A DNA stretch of 64,000 nucleotides from Obelidium mucronatum (lineage: Eukaryota; Chytridiomycota; Chytridiomycetes; Chytridiales; Chytriomycetaceae), in NCBI GenBank assembly GCA_025765595.1, contig JAIVFH010000024.1, forward strand, positions 186,001-250,000, in the 5' to 3' direction. Under the pieces are notes generated by a model. It was not told the origin of the DNA, did not search any database, and worked only from the letters and a program-made list of their open reading frames with translations. A program made the translations under genes and the position numbers. Shown here one piece after another: positions 22,200 through 33,382 of the stretch. Position 1 is the stretch's first letter. Every line of letters starts with the position of its first letter.

Positions 22200-25107
22200 T
22201 TATCCTGAGAATGATAGTAGTCGAGTAACCTGAAGAACTTGGAATATAGTGTTCGAAAACATTGCATCAGTTTCATCCAAGACTGTCAAAGCATCATTAT
22301 CGCTCGCCAGAGAACGCATAAGACTGTATATGCTTGAGTGAAGCTACAGTTTGTAATTTTCGTTTAGTAATCTCCCGTTTGGTAAACTCAACAATGTTTT
22401 CCATACATTCGCCTTTTCCTGGTTTTCTGAATTAAATTTGGTTTCGTCCGTGACTTCTCCATCAGGTACCCAAAATCCTATTTTTTGATCATTCTCTCCA
22501 ATTTTGCAGCTTGAGTCAAACAGAATAGTCTTCCACGCAGCCTACGTATAGTCAAGTAAAAACGACGAAGTTGATGAAATAGAGCGATGGAGAGGTAGGT
22601 AGCTTACAGGATCGTCTGAAACGGTTTGTCCATTGTTGACTTGTTGGATTTGTAACGATAACTTTGTGTTGGCTAGTTGTTTGTTGCTTGGACTACGTTT
22701 TACTGCAAAAAGCTGTGCACATAGACCGATTCCCTTGACAGCAAGCTGCTCCAAGACTGGACCCTGCATATGAGCAAAAGAGAGAGTCAGACCCCTCCCT
22801 TCCATACCACAAGAAGGCCATTTAAAGAGGGTTGCACCTTCAAAACAGCTGGATCAACATCAATTCCTCGGAGTGACTGCGGTCCAGTGTAATTGAGTCC
22901 AACTTGAGACAGTTGCTGAGATGCGTATTTTGTTAGATTTTCCCTACAACCATTATTTTTGTCTTTTGTCAATCATTACCATGAAAAACAGGGACGGCGT
23001 GAACCATTTGCCATCCATAGATTTCTCCAGAAACGCCGTCATTGGACTGATTAGCCGACATTTTCCATCAAACACCTCAAACTGCAATTCATTTTGGCAC
23101 CCTTGTATCTTAAAAAGCGCCCGGCTTTTTCCAATGGGCTCTATAGACCAGTCCTGGAATGGAAACTCCGCGTATGTTTTCTATAAAAGAAAGGCTTAGC
23201 TGGACGAAAACCCAGAACTAATTGCAAAACCTGAACAAAAGCAGTTGGTCGAAACTGAGTTGTCTTGAACTTGATAGCTCCATTTTCTAAGTGACGAGGA
23301 TTTCACAGCAATTTAGTTTCGAATTCATCCAATGCACTCTTTTTCTTTTTTTGGTACCAATGTTGATCTCCACGTCGCCCACATTCTCATCAGACCAACA
23401 CATTTGCTCGCTATCCCAAGACATCATTTTCGCAGACGCCTTGTGAATGAAACAATCGGGGAAAATGTCGTACGAAATCTGTGCCGGCCACACGTTCAAG
23501 TCCGCTAATCCATCTTTATCTCCTTCTTCCTCTGCCGCCTCCGTAGCGGTTTTCTTGAATGGATATTGAATGTATTTGAGCTTTCCATCCGGCGATAAAA
23601 CTAACACAAAAAACACAGTTGGTGTGATGTGAGTATTTTTTAGGAGAAAAAAAATTTTTTTTGGAAAAAGTTTTTTTGTAGCAGAAAAACACCCCCCCCC
23701 CCCCCCCCCCAAAAAAAAAAAAAAAAAAAACTCAACTCTGGCGAATGGCGAAACTGCTGACAACTCTAGGTGCTTCAGGCATTTCGAATAAGTCCAAGAA
23801 GAGAACTCCACCAACTACTGACATGTGCTGATCAGTATCTTGGTAAAAAAAGGGTGCTGCGGCAGTGAACCCGGATTGGTACAACATTCGAATGGCGACA
23901 CTGGCTAATGATATCGGTTTAGGAAGTGTCATGGCAAGTTTGATATTTGAATATTCAATTGTTTTATGTCTTGGATCAAACATTTTTTTTTTTTTTTCTT
24001 TTTAGGCAAAACGGTTGGGGAAAAGGATTGTGCAAATTCCTAACCTTGGGTTCCTTGTCAAGTTTCCCCAAACACCATATATATAGTTCTCTGTCGTCTC
24101 TGCAAAATGGAAATTTTCGTTCGATTCCACGTTGAAGTGGTCATAGTGCTAGGGTGATTGAGTTTGGTTTTAGAGAAAATCCTGTGAAGGCTTTTTTGGT
24201 CCTTTTCAAAGAGTCCAAACCTGCATGATTCTGCATGTTACTAAATCCCATTTTGAAATGATCAACTGTCTCATAGTGTTCAATTGCATTCGAAGATTCA
24301 GTTGTCCTGGTAGATTCTGATTGTCACATTCTATTGAAACAGCCAACATGATCTCGTTGCACAGCTAAAAACGCAACCAAAAGGACAAGGTTATAACTTT
24401 GACAAAAAAAAACATCCAAAAAAAGCCAAAAAGCCAAAAAGCCCAAGTCAAAAGTCAAAAAAAAAACCTTTTCGGCATTAGGCAAGGCGTCAATTATCCC
24501 TTGGAGGGAAGGGTCATCGTCATTCCCAACTGGCTCTTCGCCCCACAAACTCAAATACGTGTTAAGCTCCGGTTCATTCAATGGATCAGGAAGGATACTG
24601 CATTCCAAGAATCGCTTCCACTGTTAATTTTCCCCAGAATGATTAGGGAATCATTCGAACTCAAATTTGCTGGTATTTTTTACGTGCATCTGTTTCGGCC
24701 CGCCACGCGGCTGTGCGCTTCTTTATTATAGCCTCTCGAGATTCCAATGTTTGTAAAAGGTCCTGTGTTTCATCATCGAGGCGCGCTTTTTCCTACAGCA
24801 AAGTCAAGTTCAAAAACCATTTTTTTTGGCGGATCTTTTTGACGCACTCTCGAACCTGGTTGAATAGTGCCTCAAATGCTTCCCGTTCTCTTTGCTCTCG
24901 CAACTCTCGCTCCTTCTTTGCTCTGAGTTCTTGCTGACGGATCTCTGGATCATTGCAAAGTTCACCGGGTGGGAATTCTTCTTGATTAAAAAATAAATAA
25001 ATAATCAAACCTTCTTCAAGCCGTAATCGCTCGGCTTCCTCGGCTGCTGCTTTATCTACTGCGCTTTTGGCTCCCTTCTTTCCTTTGGCCATTTTTTTCT
25101 TCTCCAA
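22200..25107 (-). CDS. DNAI7: CASC1/DNAI7-like axonemal dynein-associated protein
   Basis: Members of this family (CASC1, CFAP94, axonemal p84) are linked to inner-arm dyneins and microtubules in motile flagella. The N-terminus is lysine-rich (MAKGKKGAKSAVDKAAAEEA; ATG at 25092, or 25107 with MEKKK added), followed by a charged coiled coil (ELRAKKERELREQREREAF). Next come WKRFLECSILPDPLNEPELN, then TYLSLW, the family's conserved tryptophan/NTYL block. Later blocks are IKLAMTLPKPISLASVAIRM, DLNVWPAQISYDIFPDCF and WKTILFDSSCK. The last exon, after a 44-nt intron (GTTTACC to ACTGTAG, branch ACTAAAC), reads LHSSIYSLMRSLASDN and ends LLSFSG. About ten exons. One intron has adjacent 19-base and 20-base homopolymers. 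Confidence 0.75.
23692..23730. repeat. C19-A20 double homopolymer in a DNAI7 intron
   Basis: On the + strand 19 C (23692-23710) are directly followed by 20 A (23711-23730). In the sense of the gene this is T20 then G19, at the end of an intron just upstream of exon sequence. It could form a G-rich secondary structure in the transcript; lengths may also be affected by sequencing or assembly. Confidence 0.9.
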
Positions 25108-25358
25108 AATCGCGTTTTTTTTTATTTATTTATTTTGAATATTTCATTTAAAAGATTTGTCAGAATTCTTTTCGACATAAACTTCGACGTTATTTAAAAT
25201 AAATAAAAACACAACCTTGAAAAAACGATTTGATTTGAATTTTTTGATGTGTAAATAGATGTCATTACCCCCCCGTGCTGTTACTATTTTATTTTTCATC
25301 AGAGGAAAAAAAAAATCATAACAAGAAATCACTTCTGAAAACCCTGCTATAAGATAAG
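25108..25358. promoter_or_regulatory. divergent spacer between DNAI7 and the 2-oxodicarboxylate carrier
   Basis: 251 bp, very AT-rich, with TTTATTTATTTA close to the DNAI7 start. No reading frame of interest. Both genes should be transcribed outward from here. Confidence 0.5.
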
Positions 25359-26753
25359 ATGGGTAAGAATAGATACCACCCTCCCCAACCAACGCGATGT
25401 TTTTTTTCCACTGCCGATGCCAAGATCAACTCTCCTCCCGCTTCTACTCTGAATTTAAAACTGAAGGGCTAAAAATTAAAAACTTGTGTTTCCGCAAGCT
25501 GAGAAACCTCTCCCCCTATGGATGAACGTCAGTGCCGGTGCGATTGCCGGAGTTACCGAAATCCTTGTCTGTTATCCTCTGGACGTTGTTAAAACAAGGT
25601 AACTAACCTTCCTCTCACCCCAAAGGGGGCGGAACTAACTGATACACAAACACACAACAATACAGATTTCAACTTCAAGTTACGGGATCAACGGCGGGAT
25701 ACAAAAACCTTGGCGATGCGTTCACGCAGATCATCAAGCAGGAAGGGTTTGGTGCCTTGTATCGCGGGATCATCCCTCCGATTATGGTGGAAGCACCCAA
25801 ACGAGCAATCAAGTTCACTGCAAATGAAGAGTACACGAAATTGTTTAAGCCGCATGTCAAAGACGCGCAGGTTTTATCGATTCTGACTGGAATGAGTGCT
25901 GGGTTTACGGAAAGTCTGGTGGTTGTGAGTCCAGAACTTATCAAGATCAGATTACAGGATAAGAGAAATGTAAGCAAGAAGTTTTTTTTCTCTTTCTTTG
26001 AGTATAATAATCGATGGGGGTGGGGTTTTGATTCTGTTTTTTCTCTTTCTGTTTGTAGGCTGGTTTGTATAAATCAACTGGTGATTGTGTCAAGAAAATT
26101 TGGGCAAGCGAGGGAATTGCTGGATTTGTGAGAGGTGCTGAAGCTACTGCATACCGCCACATTTCATGGAATGCTGGTTACTTTGGATGTATTCAGTGCG
26201 TTTCATTTAATTTTATTTTTTTTTATTTTTTTTTATTTTTTTTTATTTTGCTTACAGTAATCTCCTGATTCAGATACGTTCGCTCGATTTTGCCAAAGGC
26301 AGAGTCGAAGGAAGCCAAGATGCTGAATAATATGGCTGCTGGTACGATCGGTGGAACTGTCGGAACTGTCCTGAATACGCCATTCGATGTCGTCAAATCT
26401 CGCGTCCAGGGTCAAATTTCAGCGCCATACAAGTGAGGATTCTTTTTTTTTTTTTTTGGATGAATTCGAAATACGTGATTTATTGATTCGCCACTTTACC
26501 AGATACTACTGGTGTGCACCTTCTATTGCCACAATTGTCCGTGAAGAAGGATTCACAGCACTCTACAAAGGGTGAGTGTATATTTCTCTTGTTTTTTCCT
26601 GTGTAAAGGCAGCCGCTGACTGAATGAGTCATTCATTTTTTCCTACCATTTGATAGATTTGTTCCAAAGGTGTTGAGACTGGGGCCAGGAGGTGGTATCC
26701 TTCTGGTAACGTTTGACGTTGTGACCTCATATATGAGAAAAACTTTCATGTGA
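25359..26753 (+). CDS. ODC1: mitochondrial 2-oxodicarboxylate carrier (ODC1/SLC25A21 type)
   Basis: An inner-membrane carrier exchanging 2-oxoadipate and 2-oxoglutarate, linked to lysine and tryptophan metabolism. The best start is a 4-nt first exon ATGG (25359-25362) followed by GTAAGA. The intron ends CCGCAAG at 25498, giving MAEKPLPLWMNVSAGAIAG, which matches the RPLPxxYQFxAGAIAG N-terminus of yeast Odc1. Carrier signatures are [26 protein letters not shown] and NTPFDVVKSRVQGQ. Other blocks are MVEAPKRAIKFTANEEYTK and AYRHISWNAGYFG. The end is FVPKVLRLGPGGGI and TSYMRKTFM-stop (26751-26753). Seven exons, near 300 residues. A simpler start at 25522 (MNVSAGAIAG) would lose the conserved KPLPLW. 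Confidence 0.9.
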
Positions 26754-26917
26754 TTATCGACTTTGACTTTGAAGGTTTTTGGTCATAAAGAAAGAAGCAA
26801 AACCAATTTCTGCTTTAAATTAAATAATATGTTTTATTACATAATTTGAACACAGCAAGTTTGTAATTTGTTTTTTGTCCGAAATAACCGCTTGTCACTT
26901 GTCCACCTTACCTTCAC

Positions 26918-29726
26918 ATGGCACCTTCGGACTCTGACTCCGAGTCTGACGCGTTGTCGCTGTCCTCGCTGTCGTCGCTGTCTGAATCGGAGTCGTCGCC
27001 GGCCAAGAAGGCCAAGACGGCGAAGGGCAGTGTGGCCAGTGTGGTTAAGACCAAGACCAAGAAGACAACATCGACATCGACCACATCCGCGATCCTCCTC
27101 GGGCCAAAGGCGGCGTCCGCGCCGTCGCTCGCGCGACGGCCGCTCGCGCCGAAGCCGCTGGCGCAGAGCGGGTTCCGGCCGCTGACGCTCAAGGCGACGG
27201 GCGCGCGCTTCGTCGGCGGCGGCTTCAAGCACGGCTCGGTGCTCGGCGTGCGCGCCGCCGCCGTGCGCGTCGCGGGCCCGGCGCACGACCCGACGGCCGC
27301 AGACGCGCTCGTGCTGTTTGCGCCGCCCGAGCTCGCGCCGCCCGATCTGTTTGCAAAGGCCGCGCTGGCCAAGCCCGCGCCGAAGCCGCTGGTGCACGTC
27401 GTCGTCGACCCCGTGCTGGCCCGCGTGCTGCGCAAGCACCAGGTCGAGGGCGTGCGCTTCCTGTTCGACTGTCTGACCGGAATAAAGCGCCAGGACGCCT
27501 TTGGCTGCATCATGGCCGACGAGATGGGGCTCGGCAAGACCCTGCAGTGCATTACCATCCTGTGGACCCTGCTGAGACAGTCGCCGGACCCGGGAAAGCC
27601 CACGATCGAAAAGGTGATGTCGACTTTAGCGTTGCATTGGACTACTCCTCACTCAACTACGTCAGGCCATCATCGTCTGCCCTTCATCGCTCGTCAAAAA
27701 TTGGTCAAACGAATTGAACAAATGGCTCGGCGCAAATAGAATCAACTCTCTGGCCTGCGACAACAAAGGAGGCCGCGAACAATCCTCAAAAGATTTGGAG
27801 CAGTTTGTTGCAGCAAAAGGCCGAAGTATTACGCAACCCGTGCTGATTATCTCGTATGAATCGTTGCGTAGTTATGCGGAACTTTTGTCGCGTACCGAAA
27901 TTGGTCTCTTGATGTGCGACGAAGGTCATCGGCTAAAGAATGCGGATTCCCAGACTTATATTTCATTGAATGGTCTGAATGCGAAAAGGAGAATTATTTT
28001 GACGGGTACCCCAGTTCAGGTACTAGTCAATAGAGGACTCTATTTTTTTTTTTTTCGAAATTTGCGATGTGGAAGTTGACATCTATTTGCAGAACGATCT
28101 TGTCGAATACTATAGTCTCTTATCTTTTGCCATTCCCGGGATTTTGGGGACCGAAGCTGAATTCAGAAAGAACTTTGAAAATCCCATCCAAAAAGGTCGT
28201 GACTCGGAGGCGTCAGAAGCCGAACGTGTCAAGGGCGAAGAAAAGCTGAAGGAATTGCTTGGAATCGCCAATATTTTTATAATCCGAAGGACTGCTGAGT
28301 TATTAACGAAATTCCGTAAGAGACATCCCGCCGCCGAAGGCCGTGTATTCTATTTTGTTTTTTCCTACGGCTTCGGCAATATACACCTTTTTTTTGTTTT
28401 CATGATTCAGATCTTAACCTTTTCACTGTCCCACAGTTCCAACAAAATTCGAACATGTTGTCTTTTGTAAACTCTCCCCACTTCAACTTTCCTTGTACAA
28501 GTCCTTCTGCTCTTCAACAGAAACCAAAAAGCTCTTGAATGGAGCAGGATCGCAGCCTCTAAAAGCAATCACCTTGCTGAAAAAACTATGTAACCATCCG
28601 GCACTCGGATACGAATTCTTTGGAAAAGACGCATTCCCAGCTGGTTTCAACGCTGAAATTTGTCAACCACAATTTGCTGGTAAAATGATGGTTCTGCACA
28701 ATATGTTGGGGAAAATCAAGTAAGGGAAAGTCCCGGTTTTCGTTAGAATGATGCTTTGTTTTTTTTTAAACAAAATGTCTTCTTTTTGAAGGGCTGCTTC
28801 AGATAAGATTGTACTCATCAGTAACTATACCCAAACACTGGACTTGTTTGATAAAATGTGCCGAGCGAATCAATGGGGTGTGTTGCGATTGGATGGGTCA
28901 ATGTCGATTCCAAAGCGTCAGAAGCTCGTGGATCAGTTTAATGATCCGTTGGGGAAAGAATTTGTATTTCTTTTGAGTAGTAAGGCTGGAGGTTGTGGAA
29001 TTAATTTGGTATCGATTTGGGCCTTTTTTTTTTGGTGGTTTGGTCTATTTTTGCTGAAATGGTGTTTGTTTCTTTTTTTATTTAATTTCAGGTTGGAGCA
29101 AATCGGCTTGTACTATTTGACCCTGATTGGAATCCTGCCAACGATGCTCAGGTATTTCGACCTTTGGATTGGGTGTCCTCTCTTTTTTTTGTTTCAATTT
29201 CCTGAAAAGTCTGAATCAGGCTCTTGCTCGTGTGTGGAGAGACGGTCAGAAAAAGACTTGTTACATTTATCGATTTATTGCGACAGGTGTGATTGTTTGA
29301 GCAATATTTTTTATCTGACTCATTTTTTTTATCTTTTTTTATTTTTCGACAGGATCAATTGAAGAAAAGATATTCCAACGACAAGCCCACAAACAATCAC
29401 TAAGCAACTCTGTAATCGATGAAGAAGTGGACGGCGAACGGCATTTCAGTATTGATGAGCTCCGGAAACTGTTTATCCTGAACGAAAACACAGCATGTGA
29501 CACGCACGACACATTTAAATGCAAGAGATGTATCCGGGGTCGGCAAGTTACGAAGCCCGGGAAAATGAGTGCAGGGGCAACAGCCAATGACACGAGCACG
29601 TGGAATCACTTTTCCGTGGAAGATTTAAACAAGATGAATGATTCTATATTGAAGGAGGCGGCTGCAAAGACTGGTAGTGTTTCTTTTGTATTTGAGAATG
29701 AGTGTTCAAATGTGGAAATCAAGTAA
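26918..29726 (+). CDS. RAD54: RAD54 DNA-repair translocase
   Basis: A SWI2/SNF2 ATPase that remodels DNA and supports Rad51 strand exchange in homologous recombination, in the nucleus. A Ser/Asp-rich N-terminus ([15 protein letters not shown]) leads to [18 protein letters not shown] and the Walker A block [20 protein letters not shown]. Next are [13 protein letters not shown], the motif [21 protein letters not shown] joined by a splice to [12 protein letters not shown], and [13 protein letters not shown]. The C-terminal lobe has [65 protein letters not shown] and [17 protein letters not shown]. The end includes CDTHDTFKC and the zinc-like CKRC. About eight exons. Its 5' 650 bp are strikingly GC-rich. 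Confidence 0.95.
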
Positions 29727-29806
29727 AATAAAATAAATAAAAATTAAAAAAAAAATAATTATTAAATAATTTAAATTTTTTTTAATTAAAAAAAAATAAT
29801 CAAGAA

Positions 29807-30657
29807 ATGCGCGCGAAATGCAAGATTGAGTTGACAACTGAAACCGACTTTCTCCATCGCGATCGACAACGAACATCACGATATTTTCATCTTCCCAAAG
29901 TATTTTCGCGGTCCTTGATTGAAAAACTGGGTATCAATGAAGACACTGATTCGTTGCGTGAGACTGGAAACGATGACTTTATTGCAACGATCCAACAAAA
30001 AGTTGAGGAAGTATGTTCAACTGTTTCCTTTCTCTTCCCCCTCTTTTCTTTCAAAATTTCTTATTCTCTCTCTTCCTCTCTCGTTTTGTTCTTTTGGGGA
30101 AGACTGGCTGACTTGATTCACAAAAAAAAAAAAAAAAAAAAAAAGACCAAAAAGCTAAACCAAACGACCCAAAACACAACGCGCCTCCAATCCTTTGACA
30201 AAATCTTCAACGTTATAATCTCGCGATTCACATCCCACCAATCCCTCCTCGCAGAAATCAAACGCGAATACGATCTCGTGCTAAAGAGTCTCACAAACCA
30301 TCACAATGAGCAGGAATACTTGAAATGTAAAATCAAAAAGTTGATTTGTGAGGTGGGGACGCCGGAGATGCTTACAAGGGAGTTGGGGAGGGTTACGCAG
30401 ATGCAGTATGAGTTGGATGCGGTTATGTTGGTGAATAGAAGGTGAGAAGTTTTTTTTTCTGTTTTTGTGTGTATGTGGGTGTGTGTGTGTGTGTCTGTGT
30501 GTGTGCGTATGGGGTCGTACGTCAAATTCTTAAAATTCTCGTTTCTTTTTAAAAAAAGGCTCAAGAGAAAGCATGAAAAGTATGATGCAGTCTTCATAAA
30601 ATATTTAGGTGAACTCTTTCAAAAAGAGTTGGAGTCAATACATGGTTCGGTGGTCGT

Positions 30658-30689
<32 letters not shown>

Positions 30690-31280
30690 TTTCTTATTCT
30701 ATTTGGTTTTGTTGATTGATTTCTTTAATCACATGGCCAGATGAAAACCAGAGAATGAATTTCAAATTCAAGGGTCATAAAGTTTTCATCAATGATTGGT
30801 TTCTAGCAAAGTCGATTGAAAGTGACTTGTTTAGAGGTAAGGAAAAAAAGGAAACGGGTTCGATCAACAACCGAAAGAAGAAATATTGACACATTGTTTC
30901 AGATCTCATGAATCGATATAACTCTGGGGTGTATGACGACATTGACAAAAAAATTGTTGACGAGGAGGACGATTGTGATCCCGCAGTTGAGTATTCTACT
31001 TTGTCAATTTTGCAACAATAAATAACCATCTGTTTACCTAGGCAAAACAGGAGCTCAAAGCAAATATAGCATCGCTAGAGCATCAGTTGGAGCGAGCCAA
31101 TGAAAAGATTGAGGCTTATACAGACGAAGTAGACACGTTTACCAAGGTTTCTTTTGTTTATTCAATCTTTTGGCTGTCGTGCTTGGTCTGATTGAGATTA
31201 ATTCCGTGTAGAAAATTGATGAGTTAGTCATGATGCGGCGGATGATTTGCAAAAGCAGCCTCATCACGCCGCCAAAGTAG
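29807..31280 (+). CDS. TSNAXIP1-like coiled-coil protein
   Basis: A multi-exon coiled-coil protein. The block LQSFDKIFNVIISRF, then LLAEIKREYDLVLKSL, looks like the N-terminal domain of translin-associated factor X-interacting protein 1, found in testis and ciliary proteins. The start MRAKCKIELTTETDF (29807) follows a nearly pure A/T spacer. Later exons give KGHKVFINDWFLAK, YNSGVYDDIDKKIVDE, IASLEHQLERANEKIEAY and KIDELVMMRRMI; the stop is TAG 31278-31280. Introns contain A22 (30122-30143), a GT-rich repeat (30467-30508) and T30. It lies between RAD54 and PSMD9 and meets PSMD9 tail to tail, with 29 bp between stops. Assignment rests on my recall of one domain. Confidence 0.6.
30467..30508. 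repeat. GT-rich microsatellite in an intron
   Basis: Imperfect (GT)n tract, interrupted by A, G and C, just downstream of the donor after LVNRR in the TSNAXIP1-like gene. Confidence 0.8.
30659..30688. repeat. T30 homopolymer in an intron
   Basis: Thirty consecutive T within the intron after the ELFQKELESIH exon of the TSNAXIP1-like gene. Confidence 0.85.
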
Positions 31281-31309
31281 AATCATTTAATTTAATTAAT
31301 TGCTTTGCT

Positions 31310-31918
31310 TTATTCTGTTGGCGGCACCAGGTGGCAGCCGAGCAGGCCGCGGCCGTCCCAGTCCTGCGGCACCAGCGTCAGCGCCACGCGCTCGGCGCCG
31401 CGCCGCACGTCGACGGCCAGCGGCTCGCCGCGCCGCACGACGCCCGCCACGGCGCGCAGGTCGGCGGCGCCACCGAAGCTCAGCACGGCGTCGCCCGGCG
31501 CGAGCCCCGCCGCGTCGGCGGGCGACCCGCGCGCCACGGACGCCACGACGGCGATGGTTCGACGCGTGTCCGGCGCGGCCTTCGCCGTCGCCGTCGCCTG
31601 CGCCGAAAACACGGCGTGCAGCGCCGCCTCGACGCGCGCCATCAGCGCCACGTGGTCGTTCTGCCGCCGCGCAATCTGCGACCGCAGGTGCCGCACCGCG
31701 TACACGTCAATGTCTGACCGCGGGAACCCCTGCGCGTCCACGAGCGGCTCTGTCATGTTGGTCTTGTGCTTCGTTCAAGCTGTCAGCCTCACTCACTGGA
31801 CAGAAGGAGAAAGGCACTCAACTGTCTGTAGCGCATCGAGAAGCTCGAGCAACTCGCTCTCCAGCGCCTGGCGCTCGCTCTGGAGCTGCTCGTAGTGCGC
31901 GCTTGCAGTCGACATCAT
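31310..31918 (-). CDS. PSMD9: 26S proteasome assembly chaperone PSMD9/Nas2
   Basis: A PDZ-domain chaperone that assembles the Rpt base of the 26S proteasome. It starts MMSTASAHYEQLQSERQALE (31918), with the helical N-terminal domain. After one intron the conserved PLVDAQGFPRSDIDVYAVR follows, then the PDZ domain: RTIAVVASVARGSPADAAGL, APGDAVLSFGGAADLRAV, and a C-terminal strand LTLVPQDWDGRGLLGCHLVP. The stop is TAA at 31310-31312. About 185 residues, normal length. Codons are extremely GC-rich (GCG, CGC, GTC) through the whole of exon 2, unlike the AT-rich LRRC23 next door. Confidence 0.9.
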
Positions 31919-31996
31919 GGTGTTGGTTTTATTTAAATATTTTTTATTATTTCGATGAGCGAGTGAAGTAAAAACATGAATGAGTCGCGCCACAAT

Positions 31997-33207
31997 TCAC
32001 ACTGCCGCACCCTCACCCTCGCCTGCTGTTGCCGCTGGTTTTGGTTTCAGCTGTTCGGCCTCTTCGCGCTCCTCTTCCGTGACGGGCTCCTTATCCAGCT
32101 TCTCAAGCTTTTTGCATCGGTAAATCACTTCAATTCGGTAATTCGGCACCTTTTGCACGGGATTATCCGTGAGGTTAAGAACCTTCAAATTGGGGAGATT
32201 CGCAAGTCGCCAAATATCGTCCAAACTTTCGATCAAATTGTTCCTGTTGCAAAATGGATGGTGTTGAACGACTATTGGCCGATTTTCAGTTAGTCATGGA
32301 GCATACCTGAGATTAATATACGAAAGGGCCTTGTGCGACTCATTCAGCCCGTCCAACGATGTTATCTTGTTGTCACGAAGATGCAACTGTTGAAGGCTTG
32401 CTTTGTCGTCCAAGTCAATTGAAGTTAACTGATTGTTTGCCTAAATAATTGTGTGGATTCCTTTAGAATTCTTCTTGAATTTAAATATAAAAAAAAGTCA
32501 ATCATTTCTTTACAAGATAGAGTTTTTCCAGTTTGCGGGCATTGAGTCCTTTTGTAGTAGAAATCTTATTTCCACGTGCTTCCAAATGCAGAAGCTCCTC
32601 AAATTCAGGGAGTTTTAGTTCAGTCAGCTTGTTTTCTGCGTGTATTGGCGTTGGTGAATTTTTTTTTTGAAACCCAACAGCACGAAAAAAAAAACATACC
32701 ATTGAGATTCATCCAAGCCATCATGGGCCAATCGGTTACATCAATAGATTCAATTTGGTTTTTTGCAAAATTTGCTTGTTGGAGGTATTTGCGTTTATCC
32801 ATGCTCGCTGGAATCCTCTTGATTTTGTTTGAGTGAAAGTCAATCGACAGTAGATATTCAAGAGATGCCAACGCGCTTATATCTGTGATTGCATTCTCTG
32901 CCAGATCCTTTTTTTTTTTTTTTGTTAACCACAGTGACGCTGCTTTTGTATAAAAAAAACACACACTCACGATATATCTTAAATGCAAATAGTTTTCAAG
33001 CACATCGATATTCGTCAAGTTCTTTGAATGGATCTCCAGACGCGTATACGCGTGACTGAGCCCATTTCCTGTTCGTGCCAGCAAAGATATATGCTGGCCC
33101 ACCATTTCTGAACTAAGGATTTCGCTGTCTTCTACAGGTTTCTCTTCCATCGCGTCAGCGTCGCCTGCTGCTGCCAATGCTGTATCGTCGAGTTGATCTT
33201 CGTCCAT
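31997..33207 (-). CDS. LRRC23: LRRC23-like radial spoke leucine-rich repeat protein
   Basis: LRRC23 is a radial-spoke component (RS3 head region) needed for flagellar beating. The acidic start MDEDQLDDTALAAAGDADAM leads to the family block ISLLARTGNGLSHAYTRLE. Leucine-rich repeats follow: LTNIDVLENYLHLRYIDLAE, NAITDISALASLEYLLSIDF, LEARGNKISTTKGLNARKLE, LQQLHLRDNKITSLDGLNES and ALSYINLRNNLIESLDDIWR. The cap is LPNLKVLNLTDNPVQKVPNY, then KLEKLDKEPVTEEEREEAEQ, closely like the YLERLDKExxEEEERAEA end of animal LRRC23. Five or six exons, about 320 residues. Confidence 0.88.
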
Positions 33208-33382
33208 ATTTCTTTCTTTGTGTGTTTATTTTTTTTTTTGACTATTGACAAAACTTGTTTGTTTACAGCGGATTTTTAGTATTATATATTAAATCAATTT
33301 TTTATTTGATTTTTTTTTTCTTCTTTCTAATTGTTTTTTATTGTTCCTATTGTATTCTTTTTTTTGCTCTCTCCGGTTGCAT

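Noticed and set aside
25522..26753. Carrier gene starting at MNVSAGAIAG
   Set aside because: Possible, but it omits the conserved KPLPLW block directly upstream that is explained by the ATGG micro-exon.
26837..27603. Minus-strand frames of 200-229 codons opposite RAD54 exon 1
   Set aside because: Caused by strong third-position GC of the RAD54 5' end; peptides are Arg/Ala/Ser repeats without domain features.
31247..31971. Plus-strand frames of 156-223 codons opposite PSMD9
   Set aside because: Antisense shadows of the very GC-rich PSMD9 coding exon; the sense frame has a recognisable PDZ domain.
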